Shown piece after piece: positions 49,277 through 59,743 of a stretch of DNA of 64,000 nucleotides. This stretch comes from Gammaproteobacteria bacterium (GTDB lineage Bacteria; Pseudomonadota; Gammaproteobacteria; Enterobacterales; Alteromonadaceae), in contig JAFLDV010000014.1 of NCBI GenBank assembly GCA_017302255.1, positions 39,438 through 103,437 on the forward strand, read 5' to 3'. Position numbers and translations under genes: made by a program. Each line of letters begins with the position of its first letter. The first letter of the stretch is position 1. The notes under the pieces are model-generated. The model saw nothing but the letters and a program-made list of their open reading frames with translations. It ran no database searches and was not told the DNA's origin.

Positions 49277-49468
49277 AATAAGGACCCTGTAACAACGAAT
49301 ATTTTTTGTGGATAAATGTTATAAGCTGATTATTGTCTATTCATGCAAGCTTTCACAGGGAAGATGCAAAAAAAACAAAAATTTTTTCTAAGAATCTGAT
49401 CCAATTACATGCTTAAAAGCTGTTTTATATCATTACGTTAACTATTGGCTATTTTGCCATCGATATTC

Positions 49469-49975
49469 CTAGAACTGAGCTAACAACTCACGCGAATATT
49501 GCGACGCGGTAAGTTGCAAGTTTTTCTCAGCCAATTGCGCCTCGAGCATCACCAAGTCTTGTTCAAGTTGTTCAAGATGAAGGACATTATCGTCAAGCTG
49601 CCAAAGCTGTTTCGATCCCTCATAACTAAATAACAAGATAATGAGCGCGTTCATATCATCGCTTGCTGCGGCCTTTTTGATCGCTCGAATTTTACGTTGA
49701 ATGAGATTTAGCTCATGTTTTAAATCGAGCACATAAGCGAATTCGTAAAAATAAGGGTGCGACTTCAAGCGCTGCACGACAAAAAAACAACAGCCAAAAG
49801 CTATTGCTACACCCACCATATTCAAGTCCATGTTTTCGCCGGGAGCTCGCTGAAATAGCGCAATCAAACTGCTGGAAAACACCACACTTAGACTGATAAA
49901 GCTGATGACAAGTCCAGTGATAATGCGGCGCAAATGTGCGCGGTAACGATCTTTATCGATTGGTTTTAAATGCAT
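49469..49975 (-). CDS. DUF3087 family membrane protein
   Basis: 168 aa from MHLKPIDKDRYR. Two predicted transmembrane helices (about residues 18-42 and 52-68) are followed by a cytosolic helical part with a coiled coil at about 85-160. The start DKDRYRAHLRRIITG and the middle SHPYFYEFAYVLDLKHELNL resemble DUF3087, a family of Shewanella-type bacteria without known role. The frame is open upstream to 50110 but the ATG at 49975 agrees with the family start. The Shine-Dalgarno is weak (AAGGG ten bases upstream). Confidence 0.75.
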   Translation of the reverse strand: MHLKPIDKDRYRAHLRRIITGLVISFISLSVVFSSSLIALFQRAPGENMDLNMVGVAIAFGCCFFVVQRLKSHPYFYEFAYVLDLKHELNLIQRKIRAIKKAAASDDMNALIILLFSYEGSKQLWQLDDNVLHLEQLEQDLVMLEAQLAEKNLQLTASQYSRELLAQF

Positions 49976-50119
49976 TGCAGGAGAGCCCTTGCGTGTTAAT
50001 TTGGGAAAACATCCAAACTTAATTGAAAATAGCACGACCAAGGTGGTCATAGCGTTGCTGTTGGCTTTATTCTTCCTGATGGTCCAAACAAAGTAAAGCC
50101 TTGTTATCACATCAGTATT

Positions 50120-51862
50120 TTATTCGTCGGGCAATTTGAGCTGAAACAACTTTTCCCGCAATTTCCAATATCGCCCATCTTTTCTGGCAATGACCGCTGC
50201 CGGCGGCTGCAGACGATGTTGCTGCGAAAGTATTGCCGCGACACTTTGCACCGCAAAAGGTCGGTGACGATCGACAAGATGCGGCGGTATGACCACATTG
50301 GCAAATCTTTGCTTTTGCGCTTTGCTGGAGATCGGATGAAATTCATGTAGCTTGTTGCCAAGCTCATCGGCATAGCTAATTTTGATACTTAAATTGCCAT
50401 TGTCATGCGCCACTCGTTCCAACAACATTTGCGTCGGATAAAACACTAAAGCGTCCTTGAGCGCCAGCGCCTCTCGCAGTTTTTTATCCGGATCAACCAG
50501 CACGGTTTGGCATTGTTGGCACTGCCGCGCCGCGATATCTTGTTCGGCGCCACATTCAGGGCAGAATTTGCAGACAAAGCGAAAACCACAGTGATTAGGT
50601 TTGCCGTCCTCACCCAACTGAAAGCCTTGGCAGCGGCGACCATAGTGTTCAATGACATGACCGCGGTCATCAACTTTGCCCCAAAACGTATTCCGAAAGT
50701 TGCAAAGTGGGCAGGGCACTGTGACTTGCTCAGCATCACTATTTGCCGGAGGGCTACCGATTTCTGGACTATATAAATCGTACATATTGCCAGCATAATC
50801 AAGTACTAAACATTCCACTTTGCCGGGAAATAGTCTTAAGCCACGACCAACAATTTGCTGATAAAGACTAACAGATTCGGTTGGTCGTAAAATCGCAATC
50901 AGATCAACGTGTGGCGCATCAAAGCCGGTGGTTAACACCGATACATTGACCAGATACTTTAGTTGTTGCTGCTTAAACGCTTGGATAAGAGCTTCACGCT
51001 CGTGACTTGGCGTGCTTGCCAAAATTAGGGCTGCATTGTCTGCAGGCAGCAAAGCTAAGATTTCTTTGGCATGGTTTGTGGTCGCGGCAAAAATCATCAC
51101 ACCAAGCTTTGTTTCGGCATACTGCTGAATTTGCGCGACAATTTGTGGGGTGACACGACGTGATTTGTCGATGACTAACTCAAGATCTTGCTCGCGGTAA
51201 TTGCCACCTGTTGCCGGTTTTAAGCCAGAAAAGTCATAACTCAATACTGGAGCATCTAAAACGCGAGCCGGGGTTAAATAATTTAAAGCTAATAAATGCC
51301 GGATCGGTAATTCGAAAATACACCAGCGGAAAAAGGTCGGTTGCTCGCTACGTACTAAACCACGGCTATGGTACTGGTAAATAAAGCCAGAACCAAGGCG
51401 ATAGGGCGTTGCCGTTAAGCCAAGAATTTTAATGCCAGGGTTGTACTGCTGTAGATGAGTAATGACTTGGCGGTAACTGCTATTGACGTCATCAGGTACT
51501 CGATGGCATTCATCAATGACCAACAAACTGAAACTATCCGCGAATTGGTCGAGATTACGACTCACCGATTGAATGGATGCAAAGATCACTTGTTGGCTGG
51601 CTTGCTTCAGCCCGAGACCCGCCGCAAAAATGCCGGCTTCTAGGCCATACTGTTGATATTTAGCGCAATTTTGTTCAACAAGTTCTTTGACATGCGCAAG
51701 GACTAACACTCGACCTTTGGCTAGACGGGCGAGCTCGGCGATGACTAAACTTTTACCGGCACCGGTTGGCAACACTACCACAGCAGGTTCGCTGCTGCGG
51801 CGGAAAAAGTGCACTATTGCCGTTACACACTGTTGTTGATAGTCACGAAGTTGATAGCTCAT
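50120..51862 (-). CDS. radD: DEAD/DEAH-box ATPase RadD (YejH)
   Basis: 580-aa superfamily 2 helicase-like ATPase. Walker A is VVLPTGAGKSLVIAELARLA (about residues 28-47), the Walker B/motif II is LVIDECHRVP (about 118-127), motif III LGLTATPYR and motif VI QIVGRGLRLFPG (about 330-341). The C-terminal part has zinc-ribbon cysteines, CPLCNFRNTF, CKFCPECGAEQ and CQQCQTV, characteristic of RadD. In E. coli RadD works with SSB and RecA in repair and strand exchange; the length matches the E. coli protein (586 aa). Confidence 0.93.
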   Translation of the reverse strand: MSYQLRDYQQQCVTAIVHFFRRSSEPAVVVLPTGAGKSLVIAELARLAKGRVLVLAHVKELVEQNCAKYQQYGLEAGIFAAGLGLKQASQQVIFASIQSVSRNLDQFADSFSLLVIDECHRVPDDVNSSYRQVITHLQQYNPGIKILGLTATPYRLGSGFIYQYHSRGLVRSEQPTFFRWCIFELPIRHLLALNYLTPARVLDAPVLSYDFSGLKPATGGNYREQDLELVIDKSRRVTPQIVAQIQQYAETKLGVMIFAATTNHAKEILALLPADNAALILASTPSHEREALIQAFKQQQLKYLVNVSVLTTGFDAPHVDLIAILRPTESVSLYQQIVGRGLRLFPGKVECLVLDYAGNMYDLYSPEIGSPPANSDAEQVTVPCPLCNFRNTFWGKVDDRGHVIEHYGRRCQGFQLGEDGKPNHCGFRFVCKFCPECGAEQDIAARQCQQCQTVLVDPDKKLREALALKDALVFYPTQMLLERVAHDNGNLSIKISYADELGNKLHEFHPISSKAQKQRFANVVIPPHLVDRHRPFAVQSVAAILSQQHRLQPPAAVIARKDGRYWKLREKLFQLKLPDE

Positions 51863-51899
51863 TCGATGCTATGACTGCTGCCAGATCAGTCTGCGGCTA

Positions 51900-52148
51900 T
51901 CACTTCAGACCTTTATGGGTAAAGGCAATGGCTTTATCCGAAATAAAAGTGGCATGCACGTTTGCAGTATCGTCGCCCCATTGACAGGTGCGGGTGCCAA
52001 TTACTTCATCACAACTAACCGGAGAACCAATAATATCAGTGACTTGCTGATAGGTCATGCCCATGGTTAGTTTGTCGTAATTTTCGACAGTCAGTTTGCT
52101 GCAGGCCGTAAGTGCTAAGCAGCCGAGGATGATTAATAGTTTTTTCAT
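51900..52148 (-). CDS. Small BamE/OmlA-like lipoprotein
   Basis: 82 aa. Lipobox LTAC gives a mature Cys at residue 16, next residue Ser, so outer-membrane sorting is expected. The mature part has the SmpA/OmlA pattern VENYDKLTMGMTYQQVTDII followed by G-P-V, with a cysteine pair in SCDEVIGTRTCQWG. BamE proteins share this fold, but this one is shorter and outside the Bam locus, so it resembles DUF3862-type single-domain lipoproteins. It follows csiV by 13 bases and may belong to the mfd-csiV unit. Confidence 0.82.
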   Translation of the reverse strand: MKKLLIILGCLALTACSKLTVENYDKLTMGMTYQQVTDIIGSPVSCDEVIGTRTCQWGDDTANVHATFISDKAIAFTHKGLK

Positions 52149-52161
52149 TTTAGTTATTCCT

Positions 52162-53310
52162 TTAATTTGCTACAGAGGGTGCCGCCATGACAGCCTCGGT
52201 GGGTTTCAACGGCGGCGTAAACCGTCGGATTTGAATGATGATGCCAAAATGTGGGTGATCAAGGTAGTGCAATTCATCCAATAACAATCGGGTATTGTCT
52301 TTGGTATAGAAGGTTTGCAGCTGGTCGCTAGTTCGCGCCAAGTTTCGGAAGTTAAATTCACTATCGACAAACAGCATTCGCTCATTGTAAAGCCGCACTT
52401 GGCCGTCAAGTTGCCATACTTGCCGCGGTAAATTGTGTTCGGTGGTTTGTTCATTTGCGACTGACGGCAGCGGCAATTGCTGGTTTAAACGTTGGTATAA
52501 CTGTTCAATTTGGCCATCAATGCCCGCAGCAGTTGAGGCCGCAGCTTTGTTATCTGTGTTTTGCTTCCGCCCTTGATAATTAAAATCTGGACTAAAGCGC
52601 TTACCGGCGAACAGCCGTTGCCAAGATGCCCGGTTTTTTGAGGTCAAAGCTTGGCGCCACACCATATGCATCAGCAAGTCATGACCAGCGCGATGGCGCA
52701 GTTGATAAGCTAAATCTTTCAACTGCAGTGCTGAGTCTGGAGCCAAATAAGGGCGCTGTTGATGCTCATCACTGCCAACCGGCGTAGTGGGCAGGCTCAG
52801 TGGCGCCATATTGTCGGTAAGCTGCTGAGCATCGATTGCCATCATATCTTCTGCATAGTTGCTTCTAATATATGGAAATTGCTGACACAAATCGCTATTT
52901 GGCAAAAACTGAGTGTCTGCTATCGGCGTCGTTTCTTCGGCGGTTTCCACTAAACTGTAAGTTACTTCAGGCTGATTATCTGTTTCAAAATCATAAGGCT
53001 CTCGATACTCAGCAAACGGATCTAGGCTAGTAAATTCGTAGCTCGATTTTGCCTGACAGGGGGTAACGGCCAAAAGTGCCGGGCGCAGATCCGGAATGTA
53101 CTGAGCACTAAGCAAATCAAGTGCTTGTAAGTTTCGGATAGGTTTCACATCTGCTATAAATTTTTCGGAAAGCGGAATAGTGCCGGCCCGCGAGAATGCC
53201 AATAGTTCGATTTCAAACCAAGGATCATCATCTCGCACTTGCGCACTGAGTGGCAGTGTTACCAAAAGCGCCAACGCGCTGCTCATCATTAATTTCATAG
53301 ATGTTGTCAT
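52162..53310 (-). CDS. CsiV-family exported protein
   Basis: 382-aa protein with a signal peptide (MKLMMSSALALLVTLPLSAQ, residues 5-24) and a mature part starting DDDPWFEIELLAFSR, the CsiV pattern. The C-terminal section EFNFRNLARTSD is followed by a beta-rich end IIIQIRRFTPP. In Shewanella, CsiV is a peptidoglycan-binding protein encoded next to mfd, as here. The ATG overlaps the mfd stop by four bases; an internal start at residue 5 would also keep the signal peptide. Confidence 0.82.
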   Translation of the reverse strand: MTTSMKLMMSSALALLVTLPLSAQVRDDDPWFEIELLAFSRAGTIPLSEKFIADVKPIRNLQALDLLSAQYIPDLRPALLAVTPCQAKSSYEFTSLDPFAEYREPYDFETDNQPEVTYSLVETAEETTPIADTQFLPNSDLCQQFPYIRSNYAEDMMAIDAQQLTDNMAPLSLPTTPVGSDEHQQRPYLAPDSALQLKDLAYQLRHRAGHDLLMHMVWRQALTSKNRASWQRLFAGKRFSPDFNYQGRKQNTDNKAAASTAAGIDGQIEQLYQRLNQQLPLPSVANEQTTEHNLPRQVWQLDGQVRLYNERMLFVDSEFNFRNLARTSDQLQTFYTKDNTRLLLDELHYLDHPHFGIIIQIRRFTPPLKPTEAVMAAPSVAN

Positions 53311-56300
53311 TGACTGTTTGCCTGCATGTCACTCAGCATAGTTTTTACCAACGCAAGTCGCTCGGCGGCATTATGCGTTTCGATAAAGAATCTAAGCTTT
53401 TGACCCCCTTCGAGTTTAAATTTCTTCGATTGGCTTTGGATTAAGTGAATGATGTAGGCCGGTTTCACTTTAGTTCTTTCCGCAAATTCGACCAAACCGC
53501 CTTTCGGATTGGCTTCGATCCGACGAATACCGAGCTGCTGTGCCACTTGTTTTAAGCTGGTTACCGCCACTAAGTTTTTCGCTGCATCCGGCAATAAACC
53601 GAAGCGGTCGATCAATTCTACCTGAACTTCGTCTAAATCCAGTGCATCTTTACTACTTGCCAATCGTTTGTAGAATGATAAACGTAAGCTGACATCCGGA
53701 ATATAAGCTTCTGGAAATAAAGCAGGAATTTTTAAATCTAATTCGGTTTGTTGGCTCAGCATTGCATCTAAACTAGGCTCACGCCCGTCTTTTAATGCCT
53801 GTACAGCCTCTTCCAGCATTTCCATATATAACGTGAAGCCGACCGATTCAATTTGGCCGCTTTGGTCGTCGCCTAATAACTCGCCCGCACCACGGATCTC
53901 TAAGTCGTGGCTGGCAAGGGCAAAACCCGCGCCTAAATCTTCTAGACTAGAAATCGCTTCTAGCCGTTTTACTGCATCTGGCGTCAAGCGTTTCGGCGGT
54001 GGTGTCAGTAGATAGGCGTAAGCTTGATGGTGCGAACGACCGACCCGACCGCGCAATTGATGCAGCTGTGCCAGACCGAAGTTGTCAGCACGGTGAATAA
54101 TAATAGTATTGGCCGTTGGTACATCGATACCGGTTTCGATAATGGTCGAACACAGCAGCAGGTTAAACCGCTGATGATAGAAATCAACCATGATGCGCTC
54201 AAGATCGCGCTCTGGCATTTGTCCGTGCGCGATGCCGATGATGGCTTCTGGGATTAAGGTTGCTAAATCAGCTGCAGTTTTTTCGATGCTCGCGACGTCA
54301 TTGTGCAAGAAGTACACTTGACCACCGCGCATGATTTCCCGCAATACCGCTTCGCGGATCAAACCATTTTCGCTTTCGCGGACAAAGGTTTTTACCGCAA
54401 GTCGGCGTGCTGGTGCAGTAGCGATGATCGACAAATCACGCATCCCAGCCAAAGACATATTTAAGGTCCGCGGAATTGGCGTGGCCGTCAGCGTCAGTAT
54501 GTCGATATTGGCTCGAAGCGCCTTGATTTTCTCTTTTTGCCGCACACCAAAACGGTGTTCTTCATCGACGATCAGTAAGCCAAGTTCTTTAAATACGATG
54601 TCATCTTGCAGTAGTTTATGAGTGCCAATCAGAATGTCGACCTTACCTGCTGTGACATCGGCCAAAATCGCTTTTTGCTCTTTAGCACTGACAAAGCGTG
54701 ATAGCACTTCGACTCGCACCGGCCAGTTAGCAAAACGGTCGCGGAAGTTTTCGAAATGTTGTTGGGCCAATAAGGTCGTTGGGACCAAAATGGCAACTTG
54801 ATGACCGTCATCAACGGCAACAAAGGCCGCACGCATCGCCACTTCAGTTTTACCAAAACCAACATCGCCACAGACCAAACGATCCATCGCTTGCGGAGCT
54901 CGCATATCTCGCAACACGGCATCAATCGCATCCTGTTGATCGGCGGTTTCTTCGAACGGGAAACCGTCGGCAAATTTTTGATAATTGCCTTCATCAAGCT
55001 TAAAGCCATAGCCTTTTTGTGCGGCCCGCATGGCGTAAACATCTAAAAGCTCAGCGGCGACGTCGCGGACTTTCTCTGCGGCTTTTCTGCGCGCTTTTTC
55101 CCAAGTGTCATTGCCAAGCTTATGTAGTGGCGCATGCTCAGGTTCTGAACCGGAATAACGTGACAATAAATGTAAGGCCGAGACCGGCACATATAATTTG
55201 CTACCGCCTAAATATTCGATAGTGACAAATTCAGCGCTAATGCCAGCAGCTTCCAACACTTGTAAACCTTGATATCGGCCAACCCCATGCTGCAGATGGA
55301 CAATAGGTTGACCGACTGACAGCTCAGCAAGGTTACGAATGATAGTATCGTTGGAGATCTGTTGGCTGTGTTTGCGCCGCCGACGTTGGCTGATTTTAAG
55401 GCCAAATAGCTCGTTTTCACTGATTATCGCCAGCGGGTGTTTACCCGCTAATAACACGCCTTGTTCCAGTGCACCGATACTCACGGCCGTGTCGTCATTG
55501 CCCGTGATAAAATCAGTAAAACTATCAGTTTGTGGCAGTCGAATTGCTGATTTTTGTAATAAATTCAATAAACTTTCGCGGCGGCCTTCAGATTCAACCA
55601 TAAAGACGGCGCGGCCTTTACGACTCTTAAGCCCAACCAGAAATTGCTTAAGTTGCTCTATTGGATCTTTGTGTTGATGATTTACCGATAGATCAGGTAA
55701 GGCTTCAGCGGCAAAATTACTCTGGCTAGCTTTTTCTGGTAGTTCTGCCCGCGACAGTCGTAAGCGACTGAATTGTTTGAGGCCCGCAAATAACTCATCG
55801 ACCGCGAGGTAAAGTTCTTGTGGCTTTAAAATAGGTCGCAGTAGATCTATCGCTCGGTCGGTATAGCGTTTTTCGACGTCCTGCCAAAATCTACTTGCGG
55901 CAAATTCAATATCGCCAAAACTTAAAATCATGCTGCTTTTGGCAAAATAGTCGAGCAAACAGCCAGTGCTTTCGGCAAAGAGTGGCAAATAATACTCAAT
56001 ACCAGCAGGTAAAACACCTTGGCTTACTTGTTGATATAAAGACTCTTTTTCATTGCGAGCTGGAAAGCGCTCCCGATAACGCGTGCGAAAACGTTCGATA
56101 GCCGCTTTATCTAATGGAAATTCATGCGCAGGCAACAGTTCAATGCGATCGACTTGCGTTAAGGTTCGTTGGTTTTCTGGATCGAAGGTCCGTAAGCCGT
56201 CAATTTCATCATCAAAGAAGTCAACACGATAGGGAAGGCTGCTGCCCATCGGATACAGATCCAACAGTGAGCCTCGGACCGAAAATTCCCCATGCTCCAT

Positions 56301-56777
56301 TACTTGTTCAACCAAGCGATAGCCTGCTTGCACTAATTGCACACGTAATGAGGTTAAATCAAGGCGTTGGCCTTTGTTCAGCAATAAACTCTGTTGTTGT
56401 AAATGCGCTGGGGTGGCGATTTTTAGCAACATCGTACTGACTGGCACAATCACCAAACCTTTGCTGAGACTCGGCAACTGATAAAGCGTACGTAGACGCT
56501 GAGAGATGATGTCTTGATGTGGCGAAAAATGGTCATAAGGCAAAGTTTCCCAATCAGGAAAACTAAGCAGCGACATATCTTCGCTAAAAAATACGCTTAG
56601 CTCTTGTTCTAAGCGCAGAGCCGTTGGGGTGTCAGGCACGACCAATAAATAGAGTCCTACTTGGCGCTGTATCAGTTCCGCAATCGCCATCGGCAACGCT
56701 GCGCCATGTAAATTTCCGCAGGCAATTTGGTCCTGAATTTTGGCAAATGCTGGCAGTTTATCGAGCATTTTTAGCAT
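53307..56777 (-). CDS. mfd: Transcription-repair coupling factor
   Basis: 1156-aa DNA translocase that clears RNA polymerase stalled at DNA lesions and recruits UvrA. UvrB-like N-terminal modules (about 1-340), the polymerase-interaction domain around VGQPIVHLQHGVGRYQGL (about 490-507), the helicase core with Walker A GDVGFGKTEVAMRAAF (about 635) and DEEHRFGV, and the TRCF C-terminal domain containing ELDLKIPALFPEAYIPDV. E. coli Mfd is 1148 aa. ATG at 56777 is chosen because GAGGA lies seven bases upstream; it overlaps aguA by seven bases. Part of a pilZ-aguA-mfd-csiV run. Confidence 0.97.
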   Translation of the reverse strand: MLKMLDKLPAFAKIQDQIACGNLHGAALPMAIAELIQRQVGLYLLVVPDTPTALRLEQELSVFFSEDMSLLSFPDWETLPYDHFSPHQDIISQRLRTLYQLPSLSKGLVIVPVSTMLLKIATPAHLQQQSLLLNKGQRLDLTSLRVQLVQAGYRLVEQVMEHGEFSVRGSLLDLYPMGSSLPYRVDFFDDEIDGLRTFDPENQRTLTQVDRIELLPAHEFPLDKAAIERFRTRYRERFPARNEKESLYQQVSQGVLPAGIEYYLPLFAESTGCLLDYFAKSSMILSFGDIEFAASRFWQDVEKRYTDRAIDLLRPILKPQELYLAVDELFAGLKQFSRLRLSRAELPEKASQSNFAAEALPDLSVNHQHKDPIEQLKQFLVGLKSRKGRAVFMVESEGRRESLLNLLQKSAIRLPQTDSFTDFITGNDDTAVSIGALEQGVLLAGKHPLAIISENELFGLKISQRRRRKHSQQISNDTIIRNLAELSVGQPIVHLQHGVGRYQGLQVLEAAGISAEFVTIEYLGGSKLYVPVSALHLLSRYSGSEPEHAPLHKLGNDTWEKARRKAAEKVRDVAAELLDVYAMRAAQKGYGFKLDEGNYQKFADGFPFEETADQQDAIDAVLRDMRAPQAMDRLVCGDVGFGKTEVAMRAAFVAVDDGHQVAILVPTTLLAQQHFENFRDRFANWPVRVEVLSRFVSAKEQKAILADVTAGKVDILIGTHKLLQDDIVFKELGLLIVDEEHRFGVRQKEKIKALRANIDILTLTATPIPRTLNMSLAGMRDLSIIATAPARRLAVKTFVRESENGLIREAVLREIMRGGQVYFLHNDVASIEKTAADLATLIPEAIIGIAHGQMPERDLERIMVDFYHQRFNLLLCSTIIETGIDVPTANTIIIHRADNFGLAQLHQLRGRVGRSHHQAYAYLLTPPPKRLTPDAVKRLEAISSLEDLGAGFALASHDLEIRGAGELLGDDQSGQIESVGFTLYMEMLEEAVQALKDGREPSLDAMLSQQTELDLKIPALFPEAYIPDVSLRLSFYKRLASSKDALDLDEVQVELIDRFGLLPDAAKNLVAVTSLKQVAQQLGIRRIEANPKGGLVEFAERTKVKPAYIIHLIQSQSKKFKLEGGQKLRFFIETHNAAERLALVKTMLSDMQANSQ

Positions 56778-57865
56778 GCGCTGTCCTCACTTGCGAAGCG
56801 CAAAGTGCTTTGGTTGGTGGTGCTGGTTGATTTCAAAAGCGAACCTTTTGGTAATTGCATAGTGACGCAATGTAAGCTGCCGTATTGTCTGATTAATGCC
56901 TGACAATCGATAGCGTGAACTTGATAACCTGGATACGCAGCGCGCACGACAGCGATCGCTTTTTCGTCTTGGCTGTCACCATAAATTGGCAGCAAAATAG
57001 CGCCATTTAAGATTAAGTAATTGGCGTAACTTGCTGGCAAACGCTCGCCCTCCGGCGAATATTTGGCGCTTGGCCAAGGCAAGGCAAACAGGGTGTAGGC
57101 TTGTCCTTCGACGTTGCTAAGTTGTTTAAGTTCGTGTGCCATCGCGGTAAGTGGCTGAAAATGCTCATCGCTTGGATCATCGCAGCCGACATAGACAATA
57201 CCCTGATTCGGGGTAAAGCGGGCTAGGGTGTCGATATGCGCGTCTGTATCGTCACCGGCTAAGTGGCCATGGTTCAGCCACAAAAACTGGCGAATACCAA
57301 ACAATTGTTTAAGTTGTTGCTCCAAAGCGTCGGCGGCAAGGTTGTTGTTGCGGTTTTCATTCAGCAAACAGTTGCGGGTAACCAGCAAAGAGCCGTTGCC
57401 ATCAGTTTCGATAGCGCCACCTTCAAGCACTAAATGCTGAGTGTGACAGGCTTTGATATTCAGAAATTCAGCCTGTACCAACTGCTGATTAATGGCGTTA
57501 TCCAACTCGGCACTAAACTTATCGCCCCAGCCGGTAAACTGAAAGTCTAGCCAATGCAATTGGTTATGCTCGTCAATGACGCTAATTGGACCGTGATCGC
57601 GTGCCCAACTATCATTGTTAGCAATCACTTGAAAATACGCGTTGGTAATTCCGAGCGCAGCAAACTGCGATGTAAGCCTGGTTTTTAGTGGTTCGTCATG
57701 GCATACCACGACTAAATCCGCGTACCGGCTAATCGTCGTGGCAATTTGATAAAAAGTTTGTTCGACTTCTGCTAAGAATCCAGCCCAATCGGTTTGAGAA
57801 TGTGGCCATGTCAGCATTACCGCATCTTGCGCTGCCCACTCCGGCAGTATCTTCAACCCTTGCAC
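56771..57865 (-). CDS. aguA: Agmatine deiminase
   Basis: Converts agmatine to N-carbamoylputrescine on the arginine-to-putrescine route. 364 aa, the family length. Starts with PEWAAQDAVMLTWPH; the substrate-binding NDSWARDHGPI is near residue 84, VLEGGAIETDGNGSLLVT near 146, and the catalytic Cys is in GSLHCVTMQLP near 330. The start is GTG with AAGGA about ten bases upstream. The partner N-carbamoylputrescine amidase (aguB) is not in the window. It lies between a PilZ protein gene and mfd; no shared function is apparent. Confidence 0.92.
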   Translation of the reverse strand: MQGLKILPEWAAQDAVMLTWPHSQTDWAGFLAEVEQTFYQIATTISRYADLVVVCHDEPLKTRLTSQFAALGITNAYFQVIANNDSWARDHGPISVIDEHNQLHWLDFQFTGWGDKFSAELDNAINQQLVQAEFLNIKACHTQHLVLEGGAIETDGNGSLLVTRNCLLNENRNNNLAADALEQQLKQLFGIRQFLWLNHGHLAGDDTDAHIDTLARFTPNQGIVYVGCDDPSDEHFQPLTAMAHELKQLSNVEGQAYTLFALPWPSAKYSPEGERLPASYANYLILNGAILLPIYGDSQDEKAIAVVRAAYPGYQVHAIDCQALIRQYGSLHCVTMQLPKGSLLKSTSTTNQSTLRFASEDSAC

Positions 57866-57866
57866 C

Positions 57867-58466
57867 TTAACGATTTCCTTGTTGCATCCGCAGTTCGGCT
57901 TTGCGTTTTAATTGCCGTGACTGTTCATGCAAGCTAGCGCGAACAATAAGCTCACGGTCAATTTCGCGCAGTCGGCGATACGTGGTGCGAACTAGGTATT
58001 GATCATCTTGTTGCAAACTATCTAGTACTGTCACTAAACAAAATACGGCGCCTTCGCCATGATCTAGAAACATTTTCACTTCTAACAAAGTGCCAGCTTC
58101 ATAGGGTGTCGCGTTGAAAAAACAAAGGGCAGAGCCACCAAAACTATGCGAACGACGGCGATGTTGTTGGTCATCCTGCTGGACTAACAAGTAACCCATC
58201 ATCATGTCGATTTTTTTTGCTTGCGCGCGTAGAAAAGACGCGAGTTCATCAGCAAATTCACCGATCCGGTTTAGCGATTTTAACGCGGATTGGTCAAGGG
58301 CAGCCAGTTCACTGACCATTTTAAATGGCGCGGGAATTATGGCTTCAAAAGTGGTTTCATCGGGCAGGTTATTCTCAAAAGGTTTCACATTGAGATTGAT
58401 TTGCTGCTCAACAATAAAATAATCATTAAATTGTTCATGTAATAACGCTAAGTCTGCTTGATCCAT
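57867..58466 (-). CDS. PilZ domain-containing protein (atypical)
   Basis: 199-aa protein from its position and content a PilZ-type c-di-GMP-linked protein: helical N-terminal part (about 45-95), then a beta-rich segment SHSFGGSALCFFNATPYEAG and a charged region with TTYRRLREIDRELIVRA. The usual c-di-GMP-binding RxxxR and D/NxSxxG are not both clear: RRRSHSFGGSA gives an arginine cluster and a partial SFGG, so binding must be tested. The same gene order PilZ-lolCDE is found in Shewanella-type bacteria. Divergent from lolC. Confidence 0.72.
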   Translation of the reverse strand: MDQADLALLHEQFNDYFIVEQQINLNVKPFENNLPDETTFEAIIPAPFKMVSELAALDQSALKSLNRIGEFADELASFLRAQAKKIDMMMGYLLVQQDDQQHRRRSHSFGGSALCFFNATPYEAGTLLEVKMFLDHGEGAVFCLVTVLDSLQQDDQYLVRTTYRRLREIDRELIVRASLHEQSRQLKRKAELRMQQGNR

Positions 58467-58552
58467 GACTGTCTCCGCTTGTAAGCGACCATGTTTATCT
58501 CTATGATCCCGTTACTTTATCATTATCAAAAGCCGAAGTCCTGAGAAAAGGG

Positions 58553-59743
58553 ATGCAAATACCAGTTTCATTATTTATTGGCTTACGTTACAGCCAAAGC
58601 CGCAAAGGCAATGCCTTCATTTCGTTTATTACGCTGTTTTCGGTTGCCGGGATCTTTTTAGGGGTCGTTGCATTAACCTTAGTCAGTTCTGTGATGAATG
58701 GCTTCGAAGGTGAATTAAAAAAACGAATTTTAGGGGTGATCCCGCATTTGACTGTCAATACTGAGGGTCAAGTCAATGCGCTTGATTTGCAGCAGTTATC
58801 GCCTGAAATTACTCAAGTCACCCCATTTTTGCAGCAAGAAGCGCTGATTCAATCGAGTAAAGATTTGTCTGGCGTGTTATTGCAAGGTGTTGAAGCCAAA
58901 CAACTGCCAAGTTTTCTGCAGGACTCCTTGGTTTACGGTGATTGGCAAAGTTTTGCAGATTCGCGCTTTCAGGTCGTTCTAGGTGTTGGCCTTGCCGAGA
59001 AACTTAAAGTTCGCACCGGACAAAAAATTCGGTTGTTGTTGCCTTCAGGCGGTCACTACACCCCGTTGGGTTGGATGCCAAAACAACGCTTATTCACCAT
59101 TGCAGGCGTTTTTGAAAGCGGCTCAGAAGTAGATAATTTAGTTGCTATTGTTCAGCTCTACGACCTGCAAAAGTTGAGCGGCGCTGCACATTCACAATGG
59201 CGGGTGAGTCTCGCTGATCCATTTAAAGCCCCTGAAGTTGGGGAGGTGCTGAAAAGTAATGCTGCAGTGACCACACTGGTGGATTGGCGTCAAAGCCACG
59301 GCAAGCTGTTTTCAGCTGTGGCGATGGAAAAGTCGATGATGTGGCTGATGTTATTACTGATTGTCGCCGTCGCTGCTTTTAATATCGTGTCGGCATTGGT
59401 GATGATGGTAACGGAAAAACAACGGGAAGTTGCCATCTTAAAAACCCAAGGTATGACCAATCGGCAGTTATTTTATGTGTTTGCGATCCAAGGCATGAGC
59501 CATGGTGTTACCGGTGCTTTGCTTGGTGCTTTAGTTGGTGTGCTGTTGACTAGTCAGTTAAATACCATCATGAATGCGATTGGTTTACAGCTGGTGCCAG
59601 GTATGGAACTACCGATAGATTTACGTTTTGGCCAAGTGCTGCTGATTATGGCTAGTGCCTTATTACTCACAGCCTTAGCAGTGATTTATCCTGCTTGGCG
59701 TGCAGTGCAGGTAGAGCCTGCTGAGATTTTAAGAGATGAATAA
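58553..59743 (+). CDS. lolC: Lipoprotein-releasing system permease LolC
   Basis: 396-aa inner-membrane permease of the LolCDE ABC transporter that extracts outer-membrane lipoproteins and passes them to LolA. Four transmembrane helices at about residues 20-45, 265-290, 310-345 and 360-385, with a large periplasmic domain between the first and second. The conserved [20 protein letters not shown] begins near residue 16. LolC carries the Hook that binds LolA; LolC and LolE are distinguished mainly by gene order here. It overlaps lolD by eight bases. Confidence 0.93.
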   Translation: MQIPVSLFIGLRYSQSRKGNAFISFITLFSVAGIFLGVVALTLVSSVMNGFEGELKKRILGVIPHLTVNTEGQVNALDLQQLSPEITQVTPFLQQEALIQSSKDLSGVLLQGVEAKQLPSFLQDSLVYGDWQSFADSRFQVVLGVGLAEKLKVRTGQKIRLLLPSGGHYTPLGWMPKQRLFTIAGVFESGSEVDNLVAIVQLYDLQKLSGAAHSQWRVSLADPFKAPEVGEVLKSNAAVTTLVDWRQSHGKLFSAVAMEKSMMWLMLLLIVAVAAFNIVSALVMMVTEKQREVAILKTQGMTNRQLFYVFAIQGMSHGVTGALLGALVGVLLTSQLNTIMNAIGLQLVPGMELPIDLRFGQVLLIMASALLLTALAVIYPAWRAVQVEPAEILRDE